Positions 43,529 to 51,324 of a stretch of DNA of 64,000 nucleotides are shown here, in pieces (positions within the stretch are counted from its first letter, which is position 1; each line of letters starts with the position of its first letter). Source of the stretch: Streptomyces prunicolor NBRC 13075 (GTDB lineage: Bacteria; Actinomycetota; Actinomycetes; Streptomycetales; Streptomycetaceae); contig NZ_BARF01000077.1 in assembly GCF_000367365.1 (NCBI RefSeq), positions 90,716 through 154,715 of the forward strand, read 5' to 3'. Both the position numbers and the translations under genes were made by a program. The notes below the pieces were generated by a model, which did not search any database, was not told where the DNA came from, and was given only the letters and a program-made list of their open reading frames with translations.

Positions 43529-44295
43529 GTCGCTTCCACAAGTCGATAGGTCGAACTCACGTAGTCCTGGTCGGAGAAACCACCCACGGTGAAGACGTCA
43601 ACTCGATGGGTCGGTACGCCGAACATTTCCGCGCACACCTCCCGCACGACGGCGCCTGTGGAGGGCGGCGGCCGGAAGTGACCGGATTTGGTATTCGCCA
43701 CCACCGCATGCACCTGCGGCGCGCCGATCAGCACGATCTCGCCGGCCGTACGCACGCGCAGCCGGTCGGGCACCAACATGGGGTGGGCCACGGGAACGCC
43801 GTCGACCTGTGACTTGGCGCGCCCGAAAATGAGCTCACGGAGGCTGAACCGGCGTCGCCATATGAGGAGGCGTCCCCGGTCATCGATCACGAACATGTGC
43901 GGCGCGCCTGTGACGAACTCGGCCGGAACCTCGGGAGAACGGACATGCCACGTCTGCTTGATCGCCGTCTCGGCTGCCATGGCATAACGCTCCTGGAACA
44001 CCTCGCGATCGAACTCGATGACCAGCGGGTCTCTGTGCACCACACGGGTGGGGTGGTCATGGCGAACCGTCAGCTGACGGGCATAGGCCGCGCGGATGTC
44101 GTCAGCGGTACGGGCCAGCCGATCGCGCAGGCCGGGGACAGGGCCGCCGCACATGTGCGCGTGCCATAGCCGGACCAGCTCCTCATACTTGAGAAAGACC
44201 ACCGCCTGAGAGGACGGCCCGTACTTGACGGCTGCTTGTGCGGCAGCCGTGCGCAACTTGTCGGCTTCGTCAAGGTAATGCGCGTCAGCAACCAT
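43525..44295 (-). CDS. Unknown protein with SGHFRP motif, possible peptide-modifying factor
   Basis: 256 residues, no signal peptide or membrane helix. Residues 1-75 are helical and charged. The second half has HMFVIDDRGRLLIW and, at 201-209, NTKSGHFRP, a motif I know from uncharacterised effector-type and plant IQM-like proteins (SGH[FY]xP). It is the first gene after the precursor and the hairpin. The ATG at 44295 has GGAGGG at the right distance. I assign no reaction. Confidence 0.7.
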   Translation of the reverse strand: MVADAHYLDEADKLRTAAAQAAVKYGPSSQAVVFLKYEELVRLWHAHMCGGPVPGLRDRLARTADDIRAAYARQLTVRHDHPTRVVHRDPLVIEFDREVFQERYAMAAETAIKQTWHVRSPEVPAEFVTGAPHMFVIDDRGRLLIWRRRFSLRELIFGRAKSQVDGVPVAHPMLVPDRLRVRTAGEIVLIGAPQVHAVVANTKSGHFRPPPSTGAVVREVCAEMFGVPTHRVDVFTVGGFSDQDYVSSTYRLVEAT

Positions 44296-44323
44296 GAGTT
44301 GAGCCCTCCCTTGGCAGTGGAAG

Positions 44324-44352
44324 GGCACCCGGCCCTGAAAGGGCCGGGTGCC
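44324..44352. terminator. Hairpin between the peptide gene and its downstream genes
   Basis: A perfect 12-bp stem (44324-44335 with 44341-44352; arms ggcacccggccc and gggccgggtgcc) and a TGAAA loop. On the minus strand it follows the peptide stop by 22 nt and precedes the next start by 29 nt. It has no T-run and most likely reduces expression of downstream genes or protects the peptide mRNA, a layout seen in other RiPP operons. Confidence 0.8.
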
Positions 44353-44374
44353 GGTGAGAGGCCGCGTGCGCCTG

Positions 44375-44479
44375 TTAGCTCCAGGTCTCGGCTGCCTGCA
44401 CGGACATCAGTGCGTCCAGGCCGTCCTCGGTCCCGTCGAGAGACTCGATGACCTCGATGATCTCCACAACCTGCTCCAT
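44375..44479 (-). CDS. Putative RiPP precursor peptide, 34 residues
   Basis: This short gene encodes a 34-residue acidic peptide. The start is ATG at 44479, with GAGGAGAAG about 7-13 nt before it, one of the strongest sites in the locus. Residues 1-25 (start MEQVVEIIEVIESLDG) alternate acidic and aliphatic residues, like an amphipathic leader helix. The end is VQAAETWS, with Trp33 and Ser34. There is no Cys, and TAA is the stop, rare in this genome. Its position before a hairpin and coupled genes is typical of a precursor. It is a prediction without a homolog known to me. Confidence 0.6.
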   Translation of the reverse strand: MEQVVEIIEVIESLDGTEDGLDALMSVQAAETWS

Positions 44480-44612
44480 GGTGACTTCTCCTCTCGAAAA
44501 TGCCCGAATCATGTGACAGCGGATGAACGAGACGTAAGGCGATGAATTTCTCACCGCACTCCGCCCCGCCGTCTGTCAGCGGTTAGCTTCGTCCGAGCTT
44601 GCATCGCGTCGT

Positions 44613-44630
44613 CATCCACTTTTCATCCAC
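44613..44630 (-). promoter_or_regulatory. Heptamer direct repeat, probable SARP box
   Basis: On the minus strand GTGGATG-AAAA-GTGGATG: two identical heptamers with a 4-bp spacer, so 11 bp apart, the layout of SARP binding sites. It lies 134 nt upstream of the precursor start and just after the SARP gene. A clear -10 box at the usual 8 bp beyond was not found. Confidence 0.55.
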
Positions 44631-44699
44631 AGGCGCTGACCAGGGCGGACGGCATTCAGTGAGGCATGCAGACGATCGGGCGAATTCATCAGGGGCAGT

Positions 44700-47522
44700 T
44701 CACGCCGGACGGCGATCGCCATCCAGTTCACCGAGCAGGCGCTCCATCTCCATCTCACCCGTGACGTCGTTGTTCTGGCGGTAGACGTCCTGCGCCTTCC
44801 GAAACCACTCTTCTGCGACGGCAAAGTCGCCGGAGCCGAGAACTGCGTGCCCGATGCGGGCGAGGGTGTCCGCCTCGGCTGTGCGGAACCCGGACTTCCG
44901 CATCAGTGCAAGCCCTTCGTGCAGGTACGCCAGGGCTTCCGGATAGTTCTGCTTGCGGATGAACAGCGCACCGATGCTGCTGAGAATCTGAGCCTCGTGG
45001 TGCCGGAGACGGTGCTCCCGGGCGAGGGACCGTCCGGCCTGCAACCGTTCCAGCCCCGCCTCGATGTCGTCGAGGGCTATCAACGCGTCCGCCGAGTTGT
45101 TCAGCGCGTGCACGATGAGCGTGGTGTTCTGTGCTGCTCCGGCGAGACCGAGTGCCAGCTCGTGCTCGGCCAGCGCGTCGTGGTACCGGCCCTGCAACTC
45201 GTAGGCGAACCCAAGGCCGAGACGTGAGCCGGCAGCGCCGTCCGGGTGCCCTTCCCGCTCATAGAGCTCGGCCGCCGGGAGGAGGTGCTCGATCGCGCCC
45301 TTGAGGTCATGCGTGACCACAAGGGCACCACCAAGCGCATGGTGCAGGTGGGCCCGGAGCAGTGGATCGTGGATCCTGTGTCCGTTCGCCCCGCACTGCT
45401 TCCAGGCATCCAGGTCCGCGGTGGAGAAGCCGGTACGCAGGAAGTAACTGTGCAGGTGATAGAGCAGCTCCACTGCCCGGTCGATATCGTGACGGACCGC
45501 GGCATCGGTGACCGGTGCCAGGTTCTCCCTCTCCTGGTCGAGGAACGTGATGGCGTCGACATCCTTGGCGAATGGCCCGATGAAGGTCTCTATCAGCGGT
45601 CCTCGATCGGCGAAAGCATCGCGATCGGGCCGCAGCACGCCATTGGCCATGGCAGCCACCGACACGTACCAGCTCAAGAGACGATCAAGGGCCTCGGCCG
45701 ATCGGTCATCTCCGGCCTGGGCGTCAAGACATTCCGCGGCGAAGGAACGGACCAGGTCATGCATGGTCAGGTAGTGGTCACCAGTCCTGGCAAGCAGGTG
45801 CAGCGCGATCAAGTTGTTGAGGCTGCGCTGCGCGGCCGACAGCGGAACCGCCGCGATCGCCGCCGCTGACTCCGCCCGCACCCGACGACCGGGGTGAACC
45901 GCCAGCAGTCGAAAGAGCCGTGCGTCATCCGCTGACAACGTTGCGCAGCTGTTCGCCAATACTGAGCGGACACTGCGCGTGTCGCCGTCGATGGTGAACC
46001 CGTCGAGTGGCACGTCGTCGCGAGAGAGGCCGGCAGCCAGTTCCTCGACCGTCAGGGAGCTGTCCGCCATCATCCGCGCGGCGAGGATACGCAGCGCCAG
46101 CGGCATCCCGTCGCACAGATCGAGCAGACTCTCCAGCGCCGGACTGTAGCTCGCCGATGGTTCGTCCGCGGCTCTCGTGAGAATGGAACCACTTTCCATC
46201 CGGCCGAGTCCGCCAAGGGCCAGCCCCTTGACCGCGACATGGGCGTAGAGGGCCGCAAGGTTGTTGCGGCTGGTCACCACCAGTTGCGAGCGCCCGCTGG
46301 GCGGCACGGCCGGCAGAATGTGATCGATTGTGCCGGCGTTATCCAAAATGATCAACAGCTTCATGTCGGCCACGATCGAGCGGTACAACGCAATTCGCTT
46401 CTCCAGCGAGCCGGGTATCTTCTGCGGCGGGAGGTTCAGGCTCTCCAGGATATATTCGAGCACGCTTCCCGCCGAACGGCTGGTATCCGCGCTGTGGCCG
46501 CGCAGGTCGAGGAATATGTGGCCGTCAGGGAAGTTGTTCCGGACCTGGTGCGCCCACTGCACGGCGAGCGACGTCTTACCCATGCCGGCCGCGCCGGCGA
46601 CTACAAGCACCTGTGCCTCCCCGCGGTATTGCGAGAGCAGGGACAATTCCCCTTGACGTCCAGCGAAGGAGCCGTCCGACGGAGGAATCTGACTCGGTAC
46701 CGGCGGTGAGTGCATCGCATTGACGGGAGGCGTGGCGACCGTGATCACCTCGTCGGCCGTCGGCCCCAACAGAATCGGATCGCTTTGCAGAATTCTCTTG
46801 TGCAGCTCTTGCAGCACGGGGCCGGGATCGATTCCCAACTCGTCATTCAGCCGGGCGCGTGCCTGCTGATAGGTCTGCAGTGCGGCCGTCTGCTGGCCCG
46901 TGCGATACAGCGCCGTCATGAAAAGTCCAGTGAGCTGCTCACGGAATGGGAATTCCGCAACAAGTGCGGCCAGCTCGGTTACCGCACGACCATGCAAGCC
47001 GATCTGCAGCTCCAGTCGCATGCATTCTTCCCAGGCTGCGGAACGCTCCTCGTTAATAAGCACGGCGTTCCTCTGGATGACCTGGCTGTCGACGCCGGCG
47101 AAGGCAGGTGCCCGCCACAGCGCCAGCGCCTCCCGCAGTTTACCGACTGCCTCAGGCAGATCGCCCGTCTCGGCGAGACCACTGGCTTCGGCGACCAGAA
47201 CACGAAAGACGTGGAGATCTATACGGTCCAAATCAACGTCGAGGGAGTATCCGGCCCGGCCCGTTCGGATGACCTCGTTTGCCTCGGTCACACCGGCGCC
47301 CAGCCACGCCTGACGGAGTTGCGACGCCACATTCTGGACCTGCCGTTCCGCTGATGCGGGCGGCGCGCCGTCCCAGAGTGCCTCCGCGAGCGCACCGATT
47401 GACACGAGTGTGTTCGGGCTCAGCAGCAGACGCGTCAGGAATCGCGCGTGGCGAGGGCGGAGCGGAGGGAGTCGACGCTCAGACCTTCGTATCTCCAGAT
47501 GCCCGAGCACTCGAAATCTCAT
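44700..47522 (-). CDS. SARP family activator with NB-ARC and TPR domains
   Basis: 940 residues, of the AfsR/large SARP type. Residues 1-95 form the OmpR-like winged helix (start MRFRVLGHLEIRR), 98-245 the bacterial transcriptional activation (BTAD) domain ending in ELGIDPGPVLQELHKRIL, about 285-560 the NB-ARC ATPase with GAAGMGKTS at 310-318 and LLIILDNAG, and about 690-940 TPR repeats. It should activate the peptide locus, and a heptamer repeat lies downstream of it. The ATG at 47522 has AGGG near; a TTG at 47540 is an alternative. Confidence 0.9.
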   Translation of the reverse strand: MRFRVLGHLEIRRSERRLPPLRPRHARFLTRLLLSPNTLVSIGALAEALWDGAPPASAERQVQNVASQLRQAWLGAGVTEANEVIRTGRAGYSLDVDLDRIDLHVFRVLVAEASGLAETGDLPEAVGKLREALALWRAPAFAGVDSQVIQRNAVLINEERSAAWEECMRLELQIGLHGRAVTELAALVAEFPFREQLTGLFMTALYRTGQQTAALQTYQQARARLNDELGIDPGPVLQELHKRILQSDPILLGPTADEVITVATPPVNAMHSPPVPSQIPPSDGSFAGRQGELSLLSQYRGEAQVLVVAGAAGMGKTSLAVQWAHQVRNNFPDGHIFLDLRGHSADTSRSAGSVLEYILESLNLPPQKIPGSLEKRIALYRSIVADMKLLIILDNAGTIDHILPAVPPSGRSQLVVTSRNNLAALYAHVAVKGLALGGLGRMESGSILTRAADEPSASYSPALESLLDLCDGMPLALRILAARMMADSSLTVEELAAGLSRDDVPLDGFTIDGDTRSVRSVLANSCATLSADDARLFRLLAVHPGRRVRAESAAAIAAVPLSAAQRSLNNLIALHLLARTGDHYLTMHDLVRSFAAECLDAQAGDDRSAEALDRLLSWYVSVAAMANGVLRPDRDAFADRGPLIETFIGPFAKDVDAITFLDQERENLAPVTDAAVRHDIDRAVELLYHLHSYFLRTGFSTADLDAWKQCGANGHRIHDPLLRAHLHHALGGALVVTHDLKGAIEHLLPAAELYEREGHPDGAAGSRLGLGFAYELQGRYHDALAEHELALGLAGAAQNTTLIVHALNNSADALIALDDIEAGLERLQAGRSLAREHRLRHHEAQILSSIGALFIRKQNYPEALAYLHEGLALMRKSGFRTAEADTLARIGHAVLGSGDFAVAEEWFRKAQDVYRQNNDVTGEMEMERLLGELDGDRRPA

Positions 47523-47648
47523 TGACCCTACCTTCGACAAATAACCTCAACGAAGATAGCGCGAGAAGGACTCTGCCGAGTGGTCCGGTCACCTCCCAGC
47601 CAATTACCTCACAACGCCCCCGCGCGCTCGTCGGAATTCGAGAAGAGC

Positions 47649-48293
47649 CTACCAACCGCGCGTCTTCCATTCGGCGAGTGAAGGCCGTTCGACGCCGAGT
47701 GTCGTATCCCGACCGTGTCCCGGATAGACCCACGTCTCGTCTGGCAGGTTACCGAAGATCTTCCCCTCGACGTCCTCGAAGAGGGAGGCGAATGCGCCGG
47801 AGTCACCGAAGGTATTTCCCAATCCGCCAGGGAACAGCGAATCACCGGTGAACAGGTGCGGATGACCGTCCGGGTCGTCGTACAGCAACGCGATACTCCC
47901 CGGGGTGTGACCGGTCAGCCGGATCACCCTCAACTCGAACGCGCCACAGGTAATGATGTCGCCGTCGCTCAATGGAACATCAGTGGGCACAGAAATACCC
48001 GGTACATCAGGCTCTCCGGCGTAGGTCGTGGCTCCTGTCGCATCAACCACTGCGGCAAGCGCGCGCTCCCAGTGGTCCCGATGTTGATGAGTGGTCACGA
48101 CAGCATCAAGGCGGCGATCGCAAAAATCCAGCAAGACTTCCGGCTCATTCGCCGCATCGATCATCAACCGTTGTCCGGTCGAAGAGCAATGAAGCAGGTA
48201 ACAGTTGTTGTCACCAGGTCCGACTGAGACCTTGCTAATGGTCAGCGCGGAAAGCTCACGAACTCCTGGGGCCGCACCCGTGTATACCGTCAT
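47649..48293 (-). CDS. MBL-fold metallo-hydrolase
   Basis: 214 residues. The zinc motif THQHRDH holds His69, His71, Asp73 and His74; further ligands are in LTGHTPGS and FTGDSLFPGG, and VYPGHG closes the fold. Glyoxalase-II-like proteins have this layout. It lies upstream of the SARP gene on the same strand, 126 nt apart, so it may belong to the peptide locus as hydrolase, but this is uncertain. The ATG at 48293 is preferred to a GTG at 48347 because the family's conserved part begins after it. Confidence 0.85.
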   Translation of the reverse strand: MTVYTGAAPGVRELSALTISKVSVGPGDNNCYLLHCSSTGQRLMIDAANEPEVLLDFCDRRLDAVVTTHQHRDHWERALAAVVDATGATTYAGEPDVPGISVPTDVPLSDGDIITCGAFELRVIRLTGHTPGSIALLYDDPDGHPHLFTGDSLFPGGLGNTFGDSGAFASLFEDVEGKIFGNLPDETWVYPGHGRDTTLGVERPSLAEWKTRGW

Positions 48294-48663
48294 GCCCCGA
48301 TCATAGATGACCACAGGAGGAAGACCAGGAGCTGTGGCCTGAACCACTCGACGAATAGCCCGGCTTGGACAATATTCAGAGGATCCTCAAAGCGGCCGCA
48401 CATCCCGCCCTAACCGTAAGCCGTGCCTCTGGGATCGTCTCGGCGTTCCATAGGTAGCGGGACCGCTGGACACCCTCGGAGAACCTGGCCGAAAATCTCT
48501 CGCGGACCATGCCGCGCCCGACGATAGGCGACAAAAGCCAGAATGTGTCCAGAGGATACCGACTTGCCCGATCCTTCCGCTTTTAAAGGCACGCTCGACC
48601 CTTCATTGGGCTCTCGGAACGCCGTACCCCTCACCGAGCTGCGCCAATTCGGATCAGAGGACG
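48294..48663. other. 370-bp region without a recognisable gene
   Basis: Short open frames exist on both strands but none has a ribosome-binding site, codon bias or a recognisable motif. Local A+T-rich spots (aatattc around 48370, ttttaaag around 48580) and a NotI site (gcggccgc) occur. It may hold the promoter of the MBL gene; nothing else can be supported. Confidence 0.5.
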
Positions 48664-49248
48664 TCAGGCGACCCGAGGCCAGACGATCTCGTCGAGGAAA
48701 TCCTCCACCGCTGTCGCGACGCGGCCGAGCACGGCGGCGGATTCAGCAAGGCGCCCAGGCACGTGCATGCCGTGATCGGCCCCCTGAACTTCCAGCACAT
48801 GTGGTGACAACTCGGCGGCGAGGGCTCTATCCCAATGCCTGTCCGCTGTGCCGCCGACCAAGAGGAAAGGAGCTGTGGCCACGCGAAGGGACTGGATCAC
48901 CTCGGTGGTGGTCAACAACGGGGTGAGCCAGATCGCCGGCAGTCTCCGTTCGGCGGCGACGGCAGCCGTGTGGGTGCCAAGGGATTTACCGATCACAACG
49001 GGCACACTGTCCGGTGAATTCGCGGCCACATGGTCGATTACCGGGGCAACCTGGCCAAGGACCCAGGAGTTGACATGGCTGTCGTCCTGCTGTGGCGGAT
49101 CCCAGGTGATCCGCTCAATCCTGGCCCCCCTGACTTTGGCGGCGTAGGCCGCGTACGCGAGAAGGGGGACATTGGGGCCGTACATTCCGCCGGGGATCAC
49201 CACCGCAGCCCTCGGCGCCGCTGTCTGCTCACTCACGACCATAACCAT
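48664..49248 (-). CDS. Alpha/beta hydrolase
   Basis: 194 residues. The nucleophile elbow is GKSLG (Ser89) after the strand VPVVI, and the end ADHGMHVPGR carries the catalytic His, as in small dienelactone-hydrolase-like serine hydrolases. It borders the peptide locus on the side of the activator and shares its lower G+C content; a link to it is only by position. The ATG at 49248 has no clear ribosome-binding site; ATG 49242 and GTG 49236 are alternatives. Confidence 0.78.
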   Translation of the reverse strand: MVMVVSEQTAAPRAAVVIPGGMYGPNVPLLAYAAYAAKVRGARIERITWDPPQQDDSHVNSWVLGQVAPVIDHVAANSPDSVPVVIGKSLGTHTAAVAAERRLPAIWLTPLLTTTEVIQSLRVATAPFLLVGGTADRHWDRALAAELSPHVLEVQGADHGMHVPGRLAESAAVLGRVATAVEDFLDEIVWPRVA

Positions 49249-49366
49249 ATCCAAGGAAGACCGGTGCCTCCGACGGGATCTTGGACGAGAGGCACCTGGC
49301 CCAGGTGCCGCCAAGGCCCGGGGAGCCCCTCATCTGTGGCCGTGAGCTGGGGGTTCGTGGCGTGTG

Positions 49367-49394
49367 GGCGGGGTTCTCGGACCCCGCCTTCTTC
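49367..49394. terminator. Hairpin terminator after the sugar-import operon
   Basis: The stem ggcggggt (49367-49374) / accccgcc (49381-49388) with a 6-nt loop is followed on the plus strand by ttcttc. It lies 30 nt after the epimerase stop. The flanks (gtgagctgggggttc before, catgt after) match those at 34475-34501. Confidence 0.75.
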
Positions 49395-49423
49395 ATGTCC
49401 TGGCGGGGCCCTCGGGCGACAGC

Positions 49424-50449
49424 TCAGTGCGTCGAGGGCAAGTACCCGACCCCGAAACGGAATTCCCGCTGCCGGCCGGGCTCCAGTGACAGGGCGCTGG
49501 CGTGTTCCGGACGGTTGTAGGCGTCGGTGGGTACCTCGACGGGTTCCAGCGCGATGGAGGCGCGCCGGTCGCGGGCGAGGGTGTCGCCGGTGAAGACGTG
49601 CATGTAGCCGCCGTACTGCCACACCCGTAGGGCGTCTCCGGTCGCGGGGTCGCTCAGTACCGTCTCGGTGCGGCCGTCAGGTCCGGGGGCCAGGTCTGCG
49701 AAGCAGGCGTCGATGACGGCGTCGCCGAGCCTCCTGGGCGTGCGGAAGTCCATGTCGGGGCAGCGGTCCAGGGGCAGCAGGGCCTCCTTTCCGGGCAGGG
49801 GGATGAGGGAGGCGTCGGTGCGGATCAGGGTGTGGGCGGGGATCTGCAGGACGAGGTCGTCGATGAGACGGGGGTGGGGGCGGGACAGGGTGAAGTAGGG
49901 GTGCCAGCCCGACGCGTAGGGAGCGGTGGACTCCCCCACGTTCGTCGCCCTGATCTCTATGCCCAGCTCGCGGCGGCCGATCGTGTACTCCACGTCGAGG
50001 TCGAGCGCGAACGGGTAGCCGGCGTAGCGGCCCGGTCTGATGCTCGTGCTGCGCAGAAGTAGCCGTGCGGAGTCGGCCGTCGTGGTGGCCGCGACGAGCC
50101 GGAACGGCGCTTCGCGCGCGAAGCCGTGGTAGATCGTGCGGTCCTCGACGCGGCCGGGCAGCAGGTCGTGGTCGCAACCGCCGTGGTGGTAGCGGCCGTT
50201 GGCGACGCGGTTGGAGAACGGGGCGAGCAGGCCCGCCCGTACGCCGTCCTGCGACCGCAGTTCCGCCTCGTCGCGGTAGCCATCCGTCAGTTCCGTGAGC
50301 TGCCCGGCTGCTCCGCGTGCAACCTGCCAGCTCAGCAGCGTCGCCCCGCGCAGGGCGAGGACGACGCGTACGGCACCGTCCGGCGCGGAGACGGTCACGG
50401 TGGGTTCGTCGCCGAGACGGCCTTCGGTGATCCGGTACTCGTAGGGCAT
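49424..50449 (-). CDS. Aldose 1-epimerase (galactose mutarotase-like)
   Basis: 341 residues of the galactose mutarotase superfamily. The conserved signatures are APFSNRVANGRY, HGFAREAPF with the catalytic His, and ASGWHPYFTLS with the second His. It interconverts anomers of an aldose. It is the last gene of the sugar ABC importer unit on the minus strand, 68 nt after the ATPase gene, so it probably prepares the imported sugar. The ATG at 50449 (MPYEYRITEG) is followed by family sequence; upstream frames are shadow. Confidence 0.88.
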   Translation of the reverse strand: MPYEYRITEGRLGDEPTVTVSAPDGAVRVVLALRGATLLSWQVARGAAGQLTELTDGYRDEAELRSQDGVRAGLLAPFSNRVANGRYHHGGCDHDLLPGRVEDRTIYHGFAREAPFRLVAATTTADSARLLLRSTSIRPGRYAGYPFALDLDVEYTIGRRELGIEIRATNVGESTAPYASGWHPYFTLSRPHPRLIDDLVLQIPAHTLIRTDASLIPLPGKEALLPLDRCPDMDFRTPRRLGDAVIDACFADLAPGPDGRTETVLSDPATGDALRVWQYGGYMHVFTGDTLARDRRASIALEPVEVPTDAYNRPEHASALSLEPGRQREFRFGVGYLPSTH

Positions 50450-50517
50450 CCGGTGCTCGTCGGCCGTACCGCCCCCGCCTGTCACCCAGCTTCCGGAAGG
50501 AGCCTCCTCACTCCCCG

Positions 50518-51324
50518 TCACCTCGCTTCCGCAACAAGCTTCTTCGCCCCCGTCATGATCGCCACCGCGTCCTCCATCGAATGCGACTGCGGGGTGATGA
50601 CCCCGGCGCAGCCGCCGAGGCGTTGGATGTGGATGCGGTCGGCCACGTCGAAGACGTTGGGCATGTTGTGGCTGATCAGGATGACGCCGAGGCCCTGGTC
50701 GCGCAGGTCGCGGACGAGTTTGAGGACCTGGCCGGTCTCGCGGACGCCCAGTGCGGCGGTGGGTTCGTCGAGGATGACGACCCGGCCGCCGAAGGCTCCC
50801 GCGCGGGCGACGGCCACCGACTGGCGCTGGCCGCCGGAGAGCGTCTCCACGGCCTGGTTGATGTTCTGCAGGGTGCTGATGCCCAACCGCTTGATGTGGT
50901 CGGCCGCCTGACGCTTCATCTCGCCGGTGTCGAGCATGCGGAACACCGAGCCGAGCACACCCTTGCGGCGGATCTCGCGAGCGAGGAACAGGTTGCTCGC
51001 GATGTCCAGCGCCGGGGCCACGGCGAGGGTCTGGTAGACCGTCTCGATGCCGGCCTCGCGGGCGTCCTGCGGGCGTTTGAAGTTCACCTCGGAGCCGTCG
51101 ACCAGGATGCTGCCCTGGTCCGGGACGAGCGCCCCGGAGAGACACTTGATCAGGGTGGACTTGCCGGCGCCGTTGTCGCCGATGACGGCGAGGACCTCGC
51201 CGGGGTAGAGCGTGAGGTCGACGTCGTTCAGGCCGACCACCCGGCCGAAGACCTTGACCAGGCCCTTGGCCTCGAGAACGGGGGCGGAGGTGGGGGTGGG
51301 TGTGGGTGTGGGCGCAGTCGTCAT
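50518..51324 (-). CDS. Sugar ABC transporter ATP-binding protein (FrcA-like)
   Basis: 268 residues, a single ATPase domain. Walker A is GDNGAGKST (49-57), the signature is LSGGQRQ and Walker B is VVILDEPTAAL. It resembles FrcA of the CUT2 class, which has one ATPase domain where most CUT2 proteins have two. The N-terminus has a PTPTPTPT repeat from a local GT-rich tract. It overlaps the permease gene by 4 nt (ATGA, 51321-51324). Confidence 0.92.
   Translation of the reverse strand: MTTAPTPTPTPTSAPVLEAKGLVKVFGRVVGLNDVDLTLYPGEVLAVIGDNGAGKSTLIKCLSGALVPDQGSILVDGSEVNFKRPQDAREAGIETVYQTLAVAPALDIASNLFLAREIRRKGVLGSVFRMLDTGEMKRQAADHIKRLGISTLQNINQAVETLSGGQRQSVAVARAGAFGGRVVILDEPTAALGVRETGQVLKLVRDLRDQGLGVILISHNMPNVFDVADRIHIQRLGGCAGVITPQSHSMEDAVAIMTGAKKLVAEAR

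Noticed and set aside
44375..44479. Lanthipeptide, sactipeptide or thiopeptide precursor
   Set aside because: The peptide has no cysteine and no lanthionine, radical SAM or YcaO gene lies nearby.
48410..48634. A 74-codon frame on the minus strand as a gene
   Set aside because: No ribosome-binding site, no family motif and no typical codon pattern.
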